From the NCBI GenBank assembly GCA_007922225.1, contig ML679961.1, positions 66,229,075-66,293,074 of the forward strand: a stretch of 64,000 nucleotides of DNA, in the 5' to 3' direction. This DNA is from Emydura subglobosa. Its lineage: Eukaryota; Chordata; Testudines; Chelidae. Position 1 is the first letter of the stretch. Each line of letters starts with the position of its first letter. A program made the position numbers and the translations under genes. Below the pieces are notes generated by a model. The model did no database searches. It was not told the origin of the DNA and saw nothing but the letters and a program-made list of their open reading frames with translations. Shown here piece after piece: positions 26,416 to 38,411 of this stretch.

Positions 26416-27212
26416 TAACTCTGAAGCCTTTTTAGAAACATCTGATCAGGGCCCACTGAGGCGGTTACATGTTGAGACGTTCCATGGGTACTATGGCCAT
26501 GAGACCCTATACGCTGGCCTTGCTTAATTTTTCTACTAGAATGAGGAGGTCCTGGATCTATCATGGGGAGGAAGGCTTTGACTTCAGCAGGGTATTGCAG
26601 GGTTCCTTTGTACCCCAGTAGTCTGCTGAGACAAGCTGGGTCTTCTGATAGTTTACCATGAACCCTAGTGATACAAATACTCTGATGGCGAAAAGGTGTC
26701 ATCAAAAGTGGTGTCCTTTATGAACCAATTGTCCAACTGTCAAAACCAGTGCACTCCAAGCCTGCATAGACAGGCCACAAACTACTAGCAGGCATTTCAT
26801 GAAAACATGGGGCATCATCAGCCCAAAAAGCAAAACATGAAATGGACAGTATTGTTCCTGTATAACAGATCTGATATACTCCCCAAACATCAGAAGTATC
26901 CCTATGTAAGTCTCCGCATCTTCAAAATCCAGAGAACACAGCTAGTCACTTCCCCTTGAAGAGGCATGATGAGTCCCAAAGAGGTCACCTTGAACTTTTT
27001 TTTTTAAAACCAAATATCAGTTCAAGAAGTGCTTGAGATCCCAGATAGGCCAGAGACTGTCGGATTATCTGGAAGTATCTCTGATACTTTTTAAATCTGA
27101 TGGCACTGAGTGATGACCCTTTTTGCCAGGAGTGTCTTAATTTTCTGCAAGATCTCTGTGATGGGAATGTGTGTGAAATAATTTTCAAGCCAGGAGTGGA
27201 AGAGAAGAGCAA
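26416..27212 (-). pseudogene. Older DIRS reverse transcriptase remnant
   Basis: On the minus strand, translated pieces follow the order of the DIRS reverse transcriptase. Around 26985-27200 is LAYLGSQALLELIFGFK. Around 26950 a frame reads FKVTSLGLIM then QGEVTSCVLWILKMR, matching QGDWF.SLDL.DAY. At 26702-26890 are YIRSVIQEQYCPFHVLLFGL and CLLVVCGL, matching FLRFV.G..HYQ..VLPFGL. Beyond it GFMVNYQKTQLV and KAFLPMIDPGP match the post-catalytic region. The YLDD position is destroyed (DNWFIKD-like), and there are many stops. Divergence is far greater than in the 3.2-13.2 kb elements, so it belongs to an older or different DIRS family. Confidence 0.72.
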
Positions 27213-28380
27213 TTTGTCCAGAATTCTTTGCTATATACCAGTGTAATATAAACAGTCTTGCATTTTAACATTTTCATCTGTATGAACTACAGTCTATGAA
27301 AGTCTTCAGCTGGAAGGTGTGGCTGTATTGTTTTTACTGCTATGGAGAAAATCTTGTTCACTGTTATGTCAAGACCAGAAATAGTTTTCAGTTCCAGTAT
27401 AGTAAGAAAGAAGTTAATTCAGCAGATTGATCTCAGGGAACTGGGACTTGGAGATCTAAATTTGAGTGATCTAATAATTTTAGTGTTGGACTGACAGTTA
27501 CCAATTAAATAGAACTAAGAAAAAGGGGAGGTTGTACAAGGTAATTTGAAGAAGACAGGTATGGTAAAATAATATGACATTTTAAAGAAATTCAGTTATG
27601 TTTTAATCCAGTAATTACTCTATCTGATTATTTAAATTTTTGTTAAAATCAGTAAAAGGAAAAGCCAAATAAGAATGCTCTTTTTGTAAAATAGCCAAAC
27701 CAGCCATGCTAGTTTAAAAAACTCTCATCTCCATCTTAATCAAAATCAAAATCAAAAAGGCTTTCTAACAATGAAAAGACCTTTTCCCCCTTTATGCTGC
27801 TCCATGTAGAACACTGTATTGCATCTCTATTATTTTTCCAGTATAGTATACATGGAAAAATAAGTTTGTGTGTCCTACAGAAATAGAGCAATAGCAGTTT
27901 GCAGATTATGCTGTCTGATGCCTATAATCATCATCCACCTACAATCAGACCATGAAAGGAATATCTACTCTTTTTTCTTCTTTTCCTTCCCTTTGTCTCT
28001 TTTATCTATGTTTGTTTGTCTGTTTTATTGGGAAAACTGACTTCATAGAACTTGCAGGGCTGTAAGTAAGCTGAGAACAATTTGGTTGTAACATTTTAAT
28101 CATTTAAGAAAAGGATTAAGAAAAAAAACCTGTTTTTTTACCACTTGATATTCCTGCATACTTAGGGACTAAATTCACTTACGCACACTTTAGGTGCCTA
28201 AATACCTTTGAGGATCTGGGGTTAGATCAATAAAATAGAAAGGTGTGAAATCATGTTTGCTTATAGAGAAGTTAAGGCCTAAGACTGTGAAAAAGAACCT
28301 TAGTCATAGCACTGGCTGTTAGTTGCAAAATAACATTTAAATAGCCCATATACCAGGATGAGCACCTGGCCACTGGAGTT
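27213..28380 (-). other. GPHN intron, unassigned
   Basis: AT-rich sequence with a short pyrimidine run at about 27967-28005. I see no repeat or exon. Confidence 0.45.
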
Positions 28381-28849
28381 TTGAGGGAGAAGAAAAACAT
28401 GTCTGGTCATATTTTATCTCAACTCTTCAAACACGCAGTTGAAGAGGATCACCAAGAGAAGGGTAAGCTGCACACATTCTCCTCTGTGTCTCACCTATCC
28501 CTCACTGCTTCCCATCCAATGGGCCACCTGTCAGTCTTTTCCCAGGAAGACCAACAACTTTTGAGATCTCTCCTTCACAGGTTCCACAGGACATGTGGAG
28601 CAGAAGTGACCTGCCACAAAATGGACGCCTACTCTGCAGTCACTGCAGTAGTCTGTCTTTTCCTTGGGCTGCCATCTTGATGTGGTGGAGAAGCTTGAGT
28701 GTACTAAAGACATTAAGAGTGATGGCATCAGGAGTCTTGCACTCCTTGTAGGGTCCCCCCTGGTGGTAAGGTCAAAGGCGAGGTACCAGACAAAGCTGCA
28801 GCCCAAGACCTCAATGGCAGAGGAGACGGATGAAGTAGGGCGAAGTTGC

Positions 28850-29700
28850 ACATTCAGAGGAGAATCTACAAACAGTCCTCAGCTGCTTCTCATAAGTTTA
28901 CAAAAGCTTAGTGCTAACCCTGAACATTGGCAAAACAAAAGTTCTCCATCAGCCTGCTCGTGGTCAATCATCAGACCCAACAAGGAAGATCTACATTCAC
29001 AGAGAGGAATTGGAAAATGTAGAATATTTTGCCTACCATGGCAGCCATCTTTCACAGAGGGCAAAGATAGACTGAGATTCAGCACAGAATCCGATGTGCC
29101 AGGCTTGCCTTCTTTGGCAGACTGTGCTGACAGGTGTTCAAAAACAGTGGTAATCCCAACTCTTCTCTATGGCTAAGAGACTTGGGGGACATACAGAAAA
29201 ACACCTGAAAAACCTGGAATGCCAACACTAGCACTTTCTCCAGAAGATCCTCAACATAAAGTAGAAGGATCGTTGCACTAATGTCAGTGTCCTCACGGAG
29301 GCCAACATCTTCAGGGTTGAGGCCCTGATTATCCAGCACCAGCTGAGGTGGAGTGGGCACTGCATGTGCATGTGCATGGCTGATGCACGCCTACCCAAAC
29401 CACTAGTGTACACCCAACTCACCAAAGGAGAAAGGAAACGGGGAAGGCAAAAGAAATGCTTCAAAGACATCCTCAATACAAACATCAAGAAATGTGGCAT
29501 CGAATCACACATGGGGAGACAGTAGCCCAAGATAGTAATTGTGGTCCCACCCTGCTTCTCGACACCACCTGCAATACCTGCCAATGAGTCTGTGGTTCAA
29601 GGATCGGACTCCTCAGTCACCAAAGGACCCATATAAAATAAAACCCGTGAAAGAGGTCATCCTCGACTCGAGGGATTGCCAACCATGACAGTGGTCTGTG
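28850..29700 (+). pseudogene. LINE reverse transcriptase C-terminal remnant, copy 1
   Basis: The plus-strand translation contains VVIPTLLYG followed by a stop in place of cysteine and then ETWGTY, later RVEALIIQHQLRWSGHC, ADARLPKPLVYTQLTKGERK and GRQKKCFKDILNTNIKKCGI. This is the tail of an apurinic-endonuclease-type non-LTR retrotransposon polyprotein (TLLYGCETW...LRWxGHV.RM...RLPK...GxRxRGRQKKxFKD). The 3' end near 29665 has CTCGAGGGATTGCCAAC. I recognise the type but cannot fix the clade. It is broken by stops and 5' truncated. Sequence from 28500 to 28850 may belong to it. Confidence 0.68.
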
Positions 29701-30594
29701 CATGGTTTGAATGCTGACACTGCTTCTACTGTTGCAGAACTATGCAGCTGGAGTTCTTGTCTCATCATGAGGTAGCAGATAACTAGGGCTGAGCGCGAGT
29801 GCAGCTGGTAAAAGGAGTTCTGCTGTTCATCTAAATCCTAGCAACCCATAGCTGGCGTAGCTATCTTCAGCAAGAGGATGGCAACAGGGTACAGCTGTAC
29901 AGATTCCACACTGGGAAGCTCATCACAGAAATAAAGCCTGTGTCCATCTTTCTATCCATATTTGATGGCGTTCTCTAGAAAACATTTCTTGTTTAAACCA
30001 AGGTAATTACAGATACAAATCTTACTCTCTAGCCAAATGTTTTTTCCACTTACACTCTTTATTAAGTATATTCTTGCTATTGCCTTTATAACACCTGATC
30101 TCCCACCACTCTGTTTCCCTTTTATATTACAAGGCATCTAATATCCTGCTGAATTTACTGACACTAGTCTGTCAAAGTGGCAGGAAAGGTGATGATAAAT
30201 CTGAGATTACAGCGAAAAAATGTTAGTTTACAAGTCATGGGAAAAAAAATCACATGGATTCTGTAATTTAGAGGGCAAAACAAGCTATTAGAAAGATTCC
30301 TCTGTTTGTCCTTATTAATTTTATGTCTTAATATCTGTGTTAGATTTTAGTTTCAGGAACCATTGAGAGATGAAAGCATTATATTTGTGAATAGCGTGAC
30401 AAGTAGTTTTAAAAAGAAATTGTGTCACTAGGCATGGCTTTATGTTTCTTTAGCCGCACTGGACAGCAAAAAGCTCAGTCTGACATTTGTAATGTGTCAT
30501 TTTGATCCTTACAGAAATGCCTTCGTTTCTACTGACACTAAATACTGCTATCTGTGCATTCTGCTTAAAGAAACTACTGAGAGCTCTCTCAAAT

Positions 30595-30626
<32 letters not shown>

Positions 30627-31684
30627 ATTCACAGACAGGTATGTCAGTTCAACACCAACACTGTGTTCCTACTAACACAAATTATGGCACACCTGAATGC
30701 AGATGTAAAGTTTCCCATGTCCTTGGCATGTGCATGCTAGATTCCCACTGTTGTAGAGTGGTATTCAGACCACACCAATAGAAGGGCTATTATTGACCTT
30801 ATCCATGGAGGGAATAAAAGCATCATAGCAGTGACCAGTGTTTGATCAATTAGAAGATGGAGGGGGAAAAAAGTACTAGTATTCTTCTTCCTTCTTTTTC
30901 TCCATCCACCAACCCAATCCCGACAAGCACGCTCATAATCCTCCTCACTCTGCCATATCTATTCAGCATCGCATAGGCCCCTCTCTTAAGCCTGGTGCAT
31001 CAGACCCAGGAGCATGGAGCAAATCCCATGTCCTTCTTGTTTGTGACCTGCGAACATTTGACATACGAGTACAATTCCCCTCACTTTTTCTACTCATTTC
31101 AATCGAATTGCACCATGCAAATTAGCTGGAGAAGAAATGCGATGATTTGTTGAATTACTGCAGGTGTCATAACCACAATACTTGCAAATAACCTGAGACT
31201 ATAATCATAACCGACAGAAACAATTAATAACTTTTTTTAATTTACCCTAATTTCTCCAAATGTATCCTACTAATAAGTTTTCAATTAGTATTAATTAAAT
31301 GGAAAGTGTAAAGAATTAAGGGGGAATTAAGGAGAAGAAATAATACTCAGCAACATTTTAAAAAGAGCCTATCTTCAAAAAAAAAAAAAAAAAAAAAGAA
31401 AAACATTCTTTACTCTCAGATTAAGATCACGCTATAAATTTTAAGAAGATACACGGTATTCTTTATAGAAAACAAGGATGCTGAATCCTTGTTTTATGTG
31501 ACAATGTCATACAAGTTTAACTATGGCATTGTGACCAGATTCTCTGATTCTTCTCAATAAGTTTCTGTTTAAATTCTTAGGTAGTCCTGCTTGTGGATTT
31601 GATTTGTATGAATTTCAAGGATTGAAGCCCTTGTCTGTTTCCTTTGTGTAATACAAGCAATACTGAAATAATTACAACCAGGTA
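29701..31684 (-). other. GPHN intron with microsatellites and an AT-rich block
   Basis: An AC dinucleotide run lies at 30595-30619 and an A-run at 31377-31397. Between about 31090 and 31350 the sequence is AT-rich with TAATTA-type words and an ATGCAAAT octamer at 31115-31122. No exon or transposon is recognised. Confidence 0.5.
30595..30619. repeat. (AC)n microsatellite
   Basis: About 12 perfect AC units, directly visible. Confidence 0.95.
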
Positions 31685-32548
31685 TCACTGTGTAGTGAAG
31701 GGGCGTGGCCTCCCTCCGAGACAGACAGGGAGGAAATGCCATTCAGCTCCTGGAAGCAGAGCTAGGGAAGCCACCCTCACCATACCGGAAGCAAAGGGGC
31801 GGAGCCAAAACAGGAACAGCCTGTGTGCTCAGTCTAGGGGAAGCTGATGGAGGAAGAGAAAGTCTCTTCCCGCGATGCTGGGCCTCGAGCCTGACTCCAG
31901 CCCCACTGAAGAGCCCCCAGAGCTGCTTACTGACTGGACCCTAGAGAGCCTGCTGGAGCTGCCTCCTGCCAATGACCTGGAGGAGTTGCAGGACGCCGGT
32001 GACACTGAGGGCCTGCAGGGGCTGCCCCTCATGATTTACCCCAAGGAGGTGGACGATGATTTGGGATACAGGTACATGGGCAGAGGAAGTAGCCCGGGGT
32101 AGCCAACCTCAGTCCAACTGTGTTCGAGCCCAAGCACTCATCAATGATTTTTCAGCTGGAGCCCTGCTGATCCAGTGGCGGGATGCCCCGCAACTGTTAG
32201 GGCCCTGAGCTGCGACGAGTTGGAGTGGGAGGGCCCCATCCGCCTCCCCTCCTGTGCCATGCCAATCCTGGAGTGACCACTCCTTGGCCTGTGAAACCTC
32301 ACAGGCTACAGACAGCTCGTTTGCCCCACCCTGCCAAAGGACCCAGGGCTACAGATGCTCATTTGCCCTGCCCTGCCCAAGGGCTCAGGGCTATGGACTG
32401 CTTGTTTGCCCTACCCTGCCACAGGGCCTGGGGTGACAGACTATAGAGAACTAATTCCCCTGCTTACAGCCCACCAACATAGGTGCAGTTGAGAGGGAGC
32501 GTGGTCAAGACTGACAGGGAGGGACAGGCCACCCCTTCTACACAGTGA
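31685..32548. mobile_element. 864-bp TIR DNA transposon (non-autonomous), TA-flanked
   Basis: The left end reads TCACTGTGTAGTGAAGGGGC, and the right end reverse-complemented reads TCACTGTGTAGAAGGGGTGG. The match continues through CCTCCCTCC and a CAGGGAGG/CCCTGTCAG region with small indels. Both ends are flanked directly by TA (31683-31684 and 32549-32550), consistent with a TA target duplication as in Tc1/mariner-like transposition, though longer terminal sequence could change that. The interior is GC-rich, has no transposase, and includes a 75-residue open frame (31875-32102) rich in Glu, Leu and Pro that I do not recognise. It carries a minisatellite. Confidence 0.72.
32301..32440 (+). repeat. 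Minisatellite of about 43 bp, 3+ units, inside the TIR element
   Basis: Successive units begin GCTACAGACAGCTCGTTTGC, GCTACAGATGCTCATTTGC and GCTATGGACTGCTTGTTTGC and end in CAGG/CTGG, with CCCTGCC in the middle. A partial fourth unit begins GGTGACAGACTA. Units differ by several substitutions. Confidence 0.85.
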
Positions 32549-32604
32549 TATGCATGATGTAAACACTACTACTAATAAATATTAAAAATGAATTTTAATA
32601 TTAG

Positions 32605-34400
32605 TAACATACCTAAGAACATAAGAACGGCCATACTGGGTCAGACCAATGGTCCCTCTAGCACAGTATCCTATCCTCCGACCGTGGCCAATGCCAGGTG
32701 CTTCAGAGGGAATGAATAGAACAGGTAATCATCAAATGATCCATCCCGTTGGCTATTCCCAGCCTCTGACAAACAGAAGTCCCTGCCGATCGTGGCTAAT
32801 AGCCATTGATGGACTTATCCTCCATGAACTTATCTAATTCTTTTTTGAACCCTGTTATAATCTTGGCCTTCACAACATTCTCTGGCAAGGAATTCGACAG
32901 GTTGACCCTGCGTTGTTTGAAGACATACTTCCTTTTGTTCATTTTAAACCTGCTGCCTATTAATTTCATTTGGTGACCCCTAGTTTTTGTATTATGAGAA
33001 GGAGTAAATAACACTTCCTTATTCACTTTCTCCACACCAATCATTTTATAGACCTTTATCATATCCCCCTTAGTCATCTCTTTTTCAAGCTGAAAAGTCC
33101 ATCTTATTACTCTCTCCTCATATGGAAGCTTTTCCATACCCCTAATCATTTTAGTTGCTCTTTTCTATACCTTTTTCAAATTCCAACTTTTTTTTTTTTT
33201 TTTGACATTGGGTGACCAGATCAGCATGCAGTATTCAAGATGTGGGCATACCATGGATTTATTAAGAGACAATATGATATTTTCTGTCTTATTATCTATC
33301 CCTTTCCCCTAATGATTTCCAACATTGTTAGCTTTTTTGACTGCCGCTGCACATTAAGTGGATTTTTCAGAGAACTATCCATAATGACTCAAAGATCTTT
33401 CTTGAGTGGTAACAACTAATTTAGACCCTATCATTTTATATGTATAGTAGGGATGATGATTTCCAATGTGCATTATTTCACATTTATCAACCTTGAATTT
33501 CATCTGCCATTTTGTTTCCCAGTCATGCAGTTTTGTGCGATCCCTTTGTAACTCTTCACAATCTGCTTTGGACTTAACTGTCTTGAATAGTTCTGTATTA
33601 TCTGCAAATTTTGCCACCTCACTGTTTACCCCTTTTTCCAGATCATTTATGAATAGGTTGAACAGTACTGGTCCCAGTACAGACCTCTGGAGACACCAAT
33701 ATTTACCTCTTGCCATTCTGAAAACTGACCATTTATTCCTACCCTTTGTTTCCAGTCTTTTAACCAGTTACTGATCCAGGAGAGGAACTTCCCTCTTATC
33801 CCATGAGTGATTACTTTGCTTAAGAGCCTTTGGTGAAGGACCCTGTCAAAGGCTTTCTGAAAATCTAAGTACACCATCCACTTGATCACCCTTGACCACG
33901 TGCTTGTTGACCCTCTCAAAGAATTCTAGTAGATTGATGAGGCATGACTTCCCTTTAAAAAAAATCATGTTGACTCTTCCCGAACAAACTGTATTAATCT
34001 GTATGTCTGATAATTCTGTTCTTTACTATAGTTTCAACCAATTTGCCTGATTTTGAAGTTAGGGTTATCGGCCTGTAATTTCCAGGATCGCCTCTGGAGC
34101 CTTTTTAAAAAATTGGCATCACATTAGCTATCCTTCAGTCATCTGGTGCAGAAGCTGATTTAAATGATAGGTTACATATCACAGTTAGTGCTTGTGAAAT
34201 TTCACATTGGAGTTCCTTCAGAACTCTTGGATGGATACCATCTGGTCCTGGTGAGTTATTACTGTTTAATTTATCAATTTGTTCTAAAACCTCCTCTAAC
34301 GATACCTCAGTTCTGGGACAGTTCCTCAGATTTGGTCATCTAAAAAGAATGGCTCAGGTTTGGGAATCTCCCTCACATTTTCAGCTGTGAAGAGTGATGC
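32605..34400 (-). mobile_element. CR1 LINE, 3' portion
   Basis: On the minus strand, broken frames encode the CR1 reverse transcriptase and its tail. 33647-33919 has VYLDFQKAFDRVLHQRLLSK then WISNWLKDWKQRV. 33375-33716 has LFNLFINDLEKGV, a FADNTELF motif in place of FADDTKL, then DKCEIMHIG. 32796-33149 has [17 protein letters not shown] and [17 protein letters not shown], the C-terminal end. The 3' untranslated part at 32605-32800 contains ACCATTGGTCTGACCCAGTA in element orientation. The copy is 5' truncated at about 34.3-34.4 kb and carries several frameshifts and stops. A T-run at 33188-33203 adds to the damage. Confidence 0.88.
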
Positions 34401-36490
34401 TGTCCCATTGCTGGCAGTAAATTTGTCAGATTGCATTCCTCACTTCCATCCTTTGTCATATAAATAAAATTAGAATTCTGTTTGTCAAAAAAATCAAGCA
34501 AAACACTTAACAGATGCTTTTCTCCACTTGATAGGTTGAATGAAATGCATGCAGGTATTAGGAAGATCTATACAGCTTGCCAGATGCACTACATTACAGC
34601 ATGTGCGGGAGTGTAATATACAGCTTGATGATGATGTGTGCTAAGCCAGTGTCAAGTGTCTTGGTATTTGCACAGGGTGAGAGCTTAAGAGGATTTGCTT
34701 GTTATACATAGTTAAAATAATGGCTGGAATCTAGCTATCACACTTGGCTCAAACAAACAGATCAAACAAATATTATTTCCATAGTCATATTTTCCCACTC
34801 ACAAATTGCTGTGCTTTCCACCTCAGCCCAATTTTATGGCAGACAATCAACAAGCCACTAATTTCTTTTAAAAATTATTCCACTTGAGAGCATGACAGAG
34901 TAAAGACAGTGGTGCAACCCCAATATCATACAAACTCATCATTAAAATTTTACTTTTCTTCCCCTCTCCATCTTTCCACAACAACTTTATATTGCTCAAT
35001 ATTTTATCTAAAATGTTTATTCAGTTCAACTTTTGAAAGATTCTTTTCAGTCTCTTTTATGTCTGAATTGTTAAAGTGTGAGTTTAGTTCACTTTAGGGA
35101 AACTTCCCTACCAATTTAGTAGAGGAGGGAGAGAAGCTGGTAAAAACCATAGAGGCTCTCTGCTCTCATGCATGTATCCTGCTTTCCCTTTAAACATAGT
35201 TAATTGTAATAAATACAGAATGGGGAAGAGAAATAGGACAGTGCAGTTTACAAGGTTAAAAAACAAAGGTTTTTGGTTTTTTACAGAAAGAAGCAGACAA
35301 AAAACAACTAGATGGCATCTTAATGAACTGTGTGGAATGAGCATAGGTCAGATTCTTGCAGGAGAGGAAAAGAGGGAGAGAAGAGAATAATTCAGGATTA
35401 ACAGGTGTTCATTCTTTCATCTGGAGTGAAATCATACTGTGGAAATTCGATATAATATACACCATTTTTAGTAAAGCAGAATGAAAGTCCCAAATTGTTT
35501 CACACGTGCAATGTGTAAGTTTCCGTTAGGATGAAACTTCACTTACAATGAAGTCATTTTGTGGGGGGGTGGGACATGGCCACTTCACTGTGAGAGTTCT
35601 TTTGTTGCAATTACTTCCAAAGGGAAAAAACAAACCAGAAACAATCAACTCCAATAAGAAAAACTAAAACACAATGAATGAAATCCTGGCTCCACTGAAG
35701 TCAGTCAGAATATTGCCATGAACTTCAATGGAGCCAGGACTTCACTCAATTTACATAGAGTTACTATCTCTGAAATTCTTGGATAAAAGAATCAACTCTT
35801 CACTAGGTGTTACATTGGTGTTTCACAGCATGATCTACACCATATTGACTGACTCTCTTTTGCTGTAGGACTAACAGAGGTGAAACATACAATATACATT
35901 CAAGAGGCACAGCCACAGTTGAGAACAGAATAGTGGAAGTCTGTTTAGTTTTGTTTTTTTTTAAGCTTCTGTGGTGTTACTATGTCATGGAATCATATGA
36001 TAAGATTAAAGATGTAGGGGTTAAATAAAGACCTTCTGAAATGTCACTTAGTTCTACAATGATTGTGATGGCTTAATAGTAAATAAAGAGTTGCAGCTCT
36101 GAAAAAACAAACACACACCCTAATATGTGGTGTTCCATCTTAAACTGGTGAGTTTATAGTCTTTTCAGACTATATTTGCATATTAGAGATAAATCTGGCT
36201 ACTTTGCTTCATTTTATACAAAGTAAGTTCCACTCTTGAAAAATTACCAAAAAGGGGCCTCAGGTATGTAAAAGGTGGGGACCCTGAGCCACATACCCCA
36301 GCTCCCTTCATAAGAAACACGACTGTCATTTTTGCTCAGTGGTGGCTTTAGTCCTTATGAAAGGAAAGGACCTTGCTGTTTTAGGAGCCTTGCTACTACG
36401 CCCACACAAACAACCCACTAGTCAAGAGCTCTGTATCCAAATATCGTTTCACAGTGGATACCAGCTGGACCCAGCAGAAATTAAAAATCT
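34401..36490 (-). other. GPHN intron with a short hairpin repeat
   Basis: Mostly unassigned AT-rich sequence. A palindromic motif at 35683-35750 is listed separately. Confidence 0.45.
35683..35750. repeat. Short inverted repeat (GAAATCCTGGCTCC ... GGAGCCAGGACTTC)
   Basis: The left arm GAAATCCTGGCTCCACTGA and the right arm TTCAATGGAGCCAGGACTTC pair with few mismatches around a loop of about 25 nt. This resembles the widespread CCTGG...CATTGACTTCAATGG motif of reptile repeats and may be the relic of a small palindromic transposon. Confidence 0.7.
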
Positions 36491-36970
36491 TTACCTGTAA
36501 TTCTTCCTCTCTGAAGATATCTTGCAGGATTCTTACTCCTGGGCATTAGCTCCTTAGTATGAGACTGATAGAACTCTCTTAGCTCAATGTTTTTCTAACT
36601 TTTAAGGGCACCAGTAGCATGGTAGATAGTAAGTTTGGTACCCTACTGCCTGTTTGCTATCCTCTGCCAAGTATAAATGTTGTCTAAGAATGTTCCAGTC
36701 ACTTCCTTCCATTACAATGTTACAGAAGCTTCTGCAAAGAAAGGGACATTCCAGATTTCAAGATGACCAGCATAAGATGAAAAATATGGCTCAGGCCACG
36801 GGAGCTGGGGAGGGTCCTCCAAAAATTAATTTCCAAACTCTGAGGGGATGTGGGCAAGTGAGTGAGAACCCTCCAAGATAATATCTACAGAGAAACAGAA
36901 TTATATGTAAGTAATTTTCCCTTCTTTAGAGGTTCCATCCATGCAGGAGTCTCATTCCTGGGGCCAAGTA
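36491..36970. mobile_element. Terminus of a different DIRS-like family
   Basis: Three blocks show the DIRS end pattern. A at 36491-36545 reads TTACCTGTAATTCTTCCTCT then GCAGGATTCTTACTCCTGGG. The inverted copy A' is at 36861-36910 (GAGAACCCTCCAAGATAATA then ACAGAATTATATGTAA). The direct copy A'' at 36913-36965 contains TGCAGGAGTCTCATTCCTGG. The sequence is unrelated to the 3.2 and 5.0 kb termini but the layout is the same. No coding region accompanies it, so it is a terminal fragment or a recombination remnant. Confidence 0.62.
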
Positions 36971-38329
36971 GAATCTAATAAGAATGGCTTTATAGTAATA
37001 ATGGTTTAAGAAAACTTTGCCTCTTCCTGCAACCTTGTAGCCTCCACTTCTCAGCCAGATCCAAGGATCTGATCCATTTGCTAAGCGATTAGAAAGCTTG
37101 TTTATTCAGGAAACAGTATTTCATGTAATACTAAATTTAACTTCAACATCTAAATAGGTATTGGAAGACACAGTGATCAAGTGCACTTTGTCAAGATGCT
37201 AACCATCCAGGATTCCTTCATGCCTGGCAAAAAAACAAAATCGCACTTTTTGCATCAAAGAATCTCACTATATTAACTAGATGAAGGGGTCTGTCAGAGA
37301 GAAGAGAGACTTAATTTCTCACACTTCAATCTCCTAGCTTCTAGATTATGGAACTAATTCATTATGCTGTAACTCCACTAGAGTCACTGATAGTCAAAAC
37401 AGGGATATGTTTGGCCTTTTGGCTATTATTTGACTTTAAAGTGATGAATATTATGGTCTGGTAAGTAACTGAATTCTGCTAGCATGATTCTAATAAATGG
37501 ACTGTAAATACAAATACATACAACTACTACTAAGGCTGTTTAATACAACTCTGTGCCGAGACTGCTACAGCACACAGGACTGAAATCACATCTATGCAGG
37601 TGGAATTCCCATGTTGGTTTGAATAAAGAATACACACAGTATAAAGCACAAACTTACCCTTCTCCCTGGCATTTGTTTTTACTGTTAACTTAAATAACAA
37701 TACAAGATAAACTTCAGCCTAAACTTTCTTCCCAAGTTTGGCTGTTCCTAGGATCTTTCCTGCAGAACATCTGTCCAAAACAACACCCCCCCTTTATCTG
37801 TACGAGGAGTTACAATGCTTTTTATATCCTGATTGAAACTAATCCAATCCACTTGTTATTGCACTTTTAGGCCAATGCAATTTTGAGCTGCATACACAAG
37901 CTTAATTCTGGCATTTTAACTTTTGAGTGCTTGACTTTACAACCTTAATATTCTTTTAATGTAGGGCTTTTTATGTAATTCATATAAATACCATAATTTT
38001 CTTTAACCGTTACAATAATGCAGTCTCCAATTGTATAAGTAAGGCCTTGTGTACTGTGAGGCAAGCTGGACCTAATTTCAGTAGCAGGGTTCCTGGATTC
38101 GGCAGTGCTCAGGTGCAGCAGACGGCAAACTCTGCGGCAACTGTATTTACATTTAAAAATTCTACCTTTTAAATTGAAAATGTGGGACATTTAATTACTT
38201 TTCAGTATGATAATGATTTGTATTCCGATGGAGTGTAACTATATCATTACAGTTGTCGGGGAAAACTGATGCTTCTAACTCCTCAGGAGGAAGTACAGGA
38301 TTGTGGGATAAACAGAGCAAAGTGTGTAT

Positions 38330-38411
38330 TTAGCTGAGGATTTAGCTGCTCTGAGCAGGGGGTTGGATTAGATGACCTCCTGAGGTCCCTTCCAACTCTA
38401 TGATTCTATGA
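38330..38411 (+). mobile_element. CR1 LINE 3' end fragment
   Basis: The stretch reads TTTAGCTGCTCTGAGCAGGG, then TTGGATTAGATGACCTCCTG, AGGTCCCTTCCAACTCTATG and ATTCTATGA. This is the highly conserved 3' terminus of CR1, including the ATTCTATG-type terminal repeat. It is extremely 5' truncated. Confidence 0.92.

Noticed and set aside
31875..32102. A small acidic, Leu/Glu/Pro-rich protein
   Set aside because: It lies inside a GC-rich non-autonomous TIR element and I recognise no domain. It may be a relic of a transposon protein, but support is insufficient.
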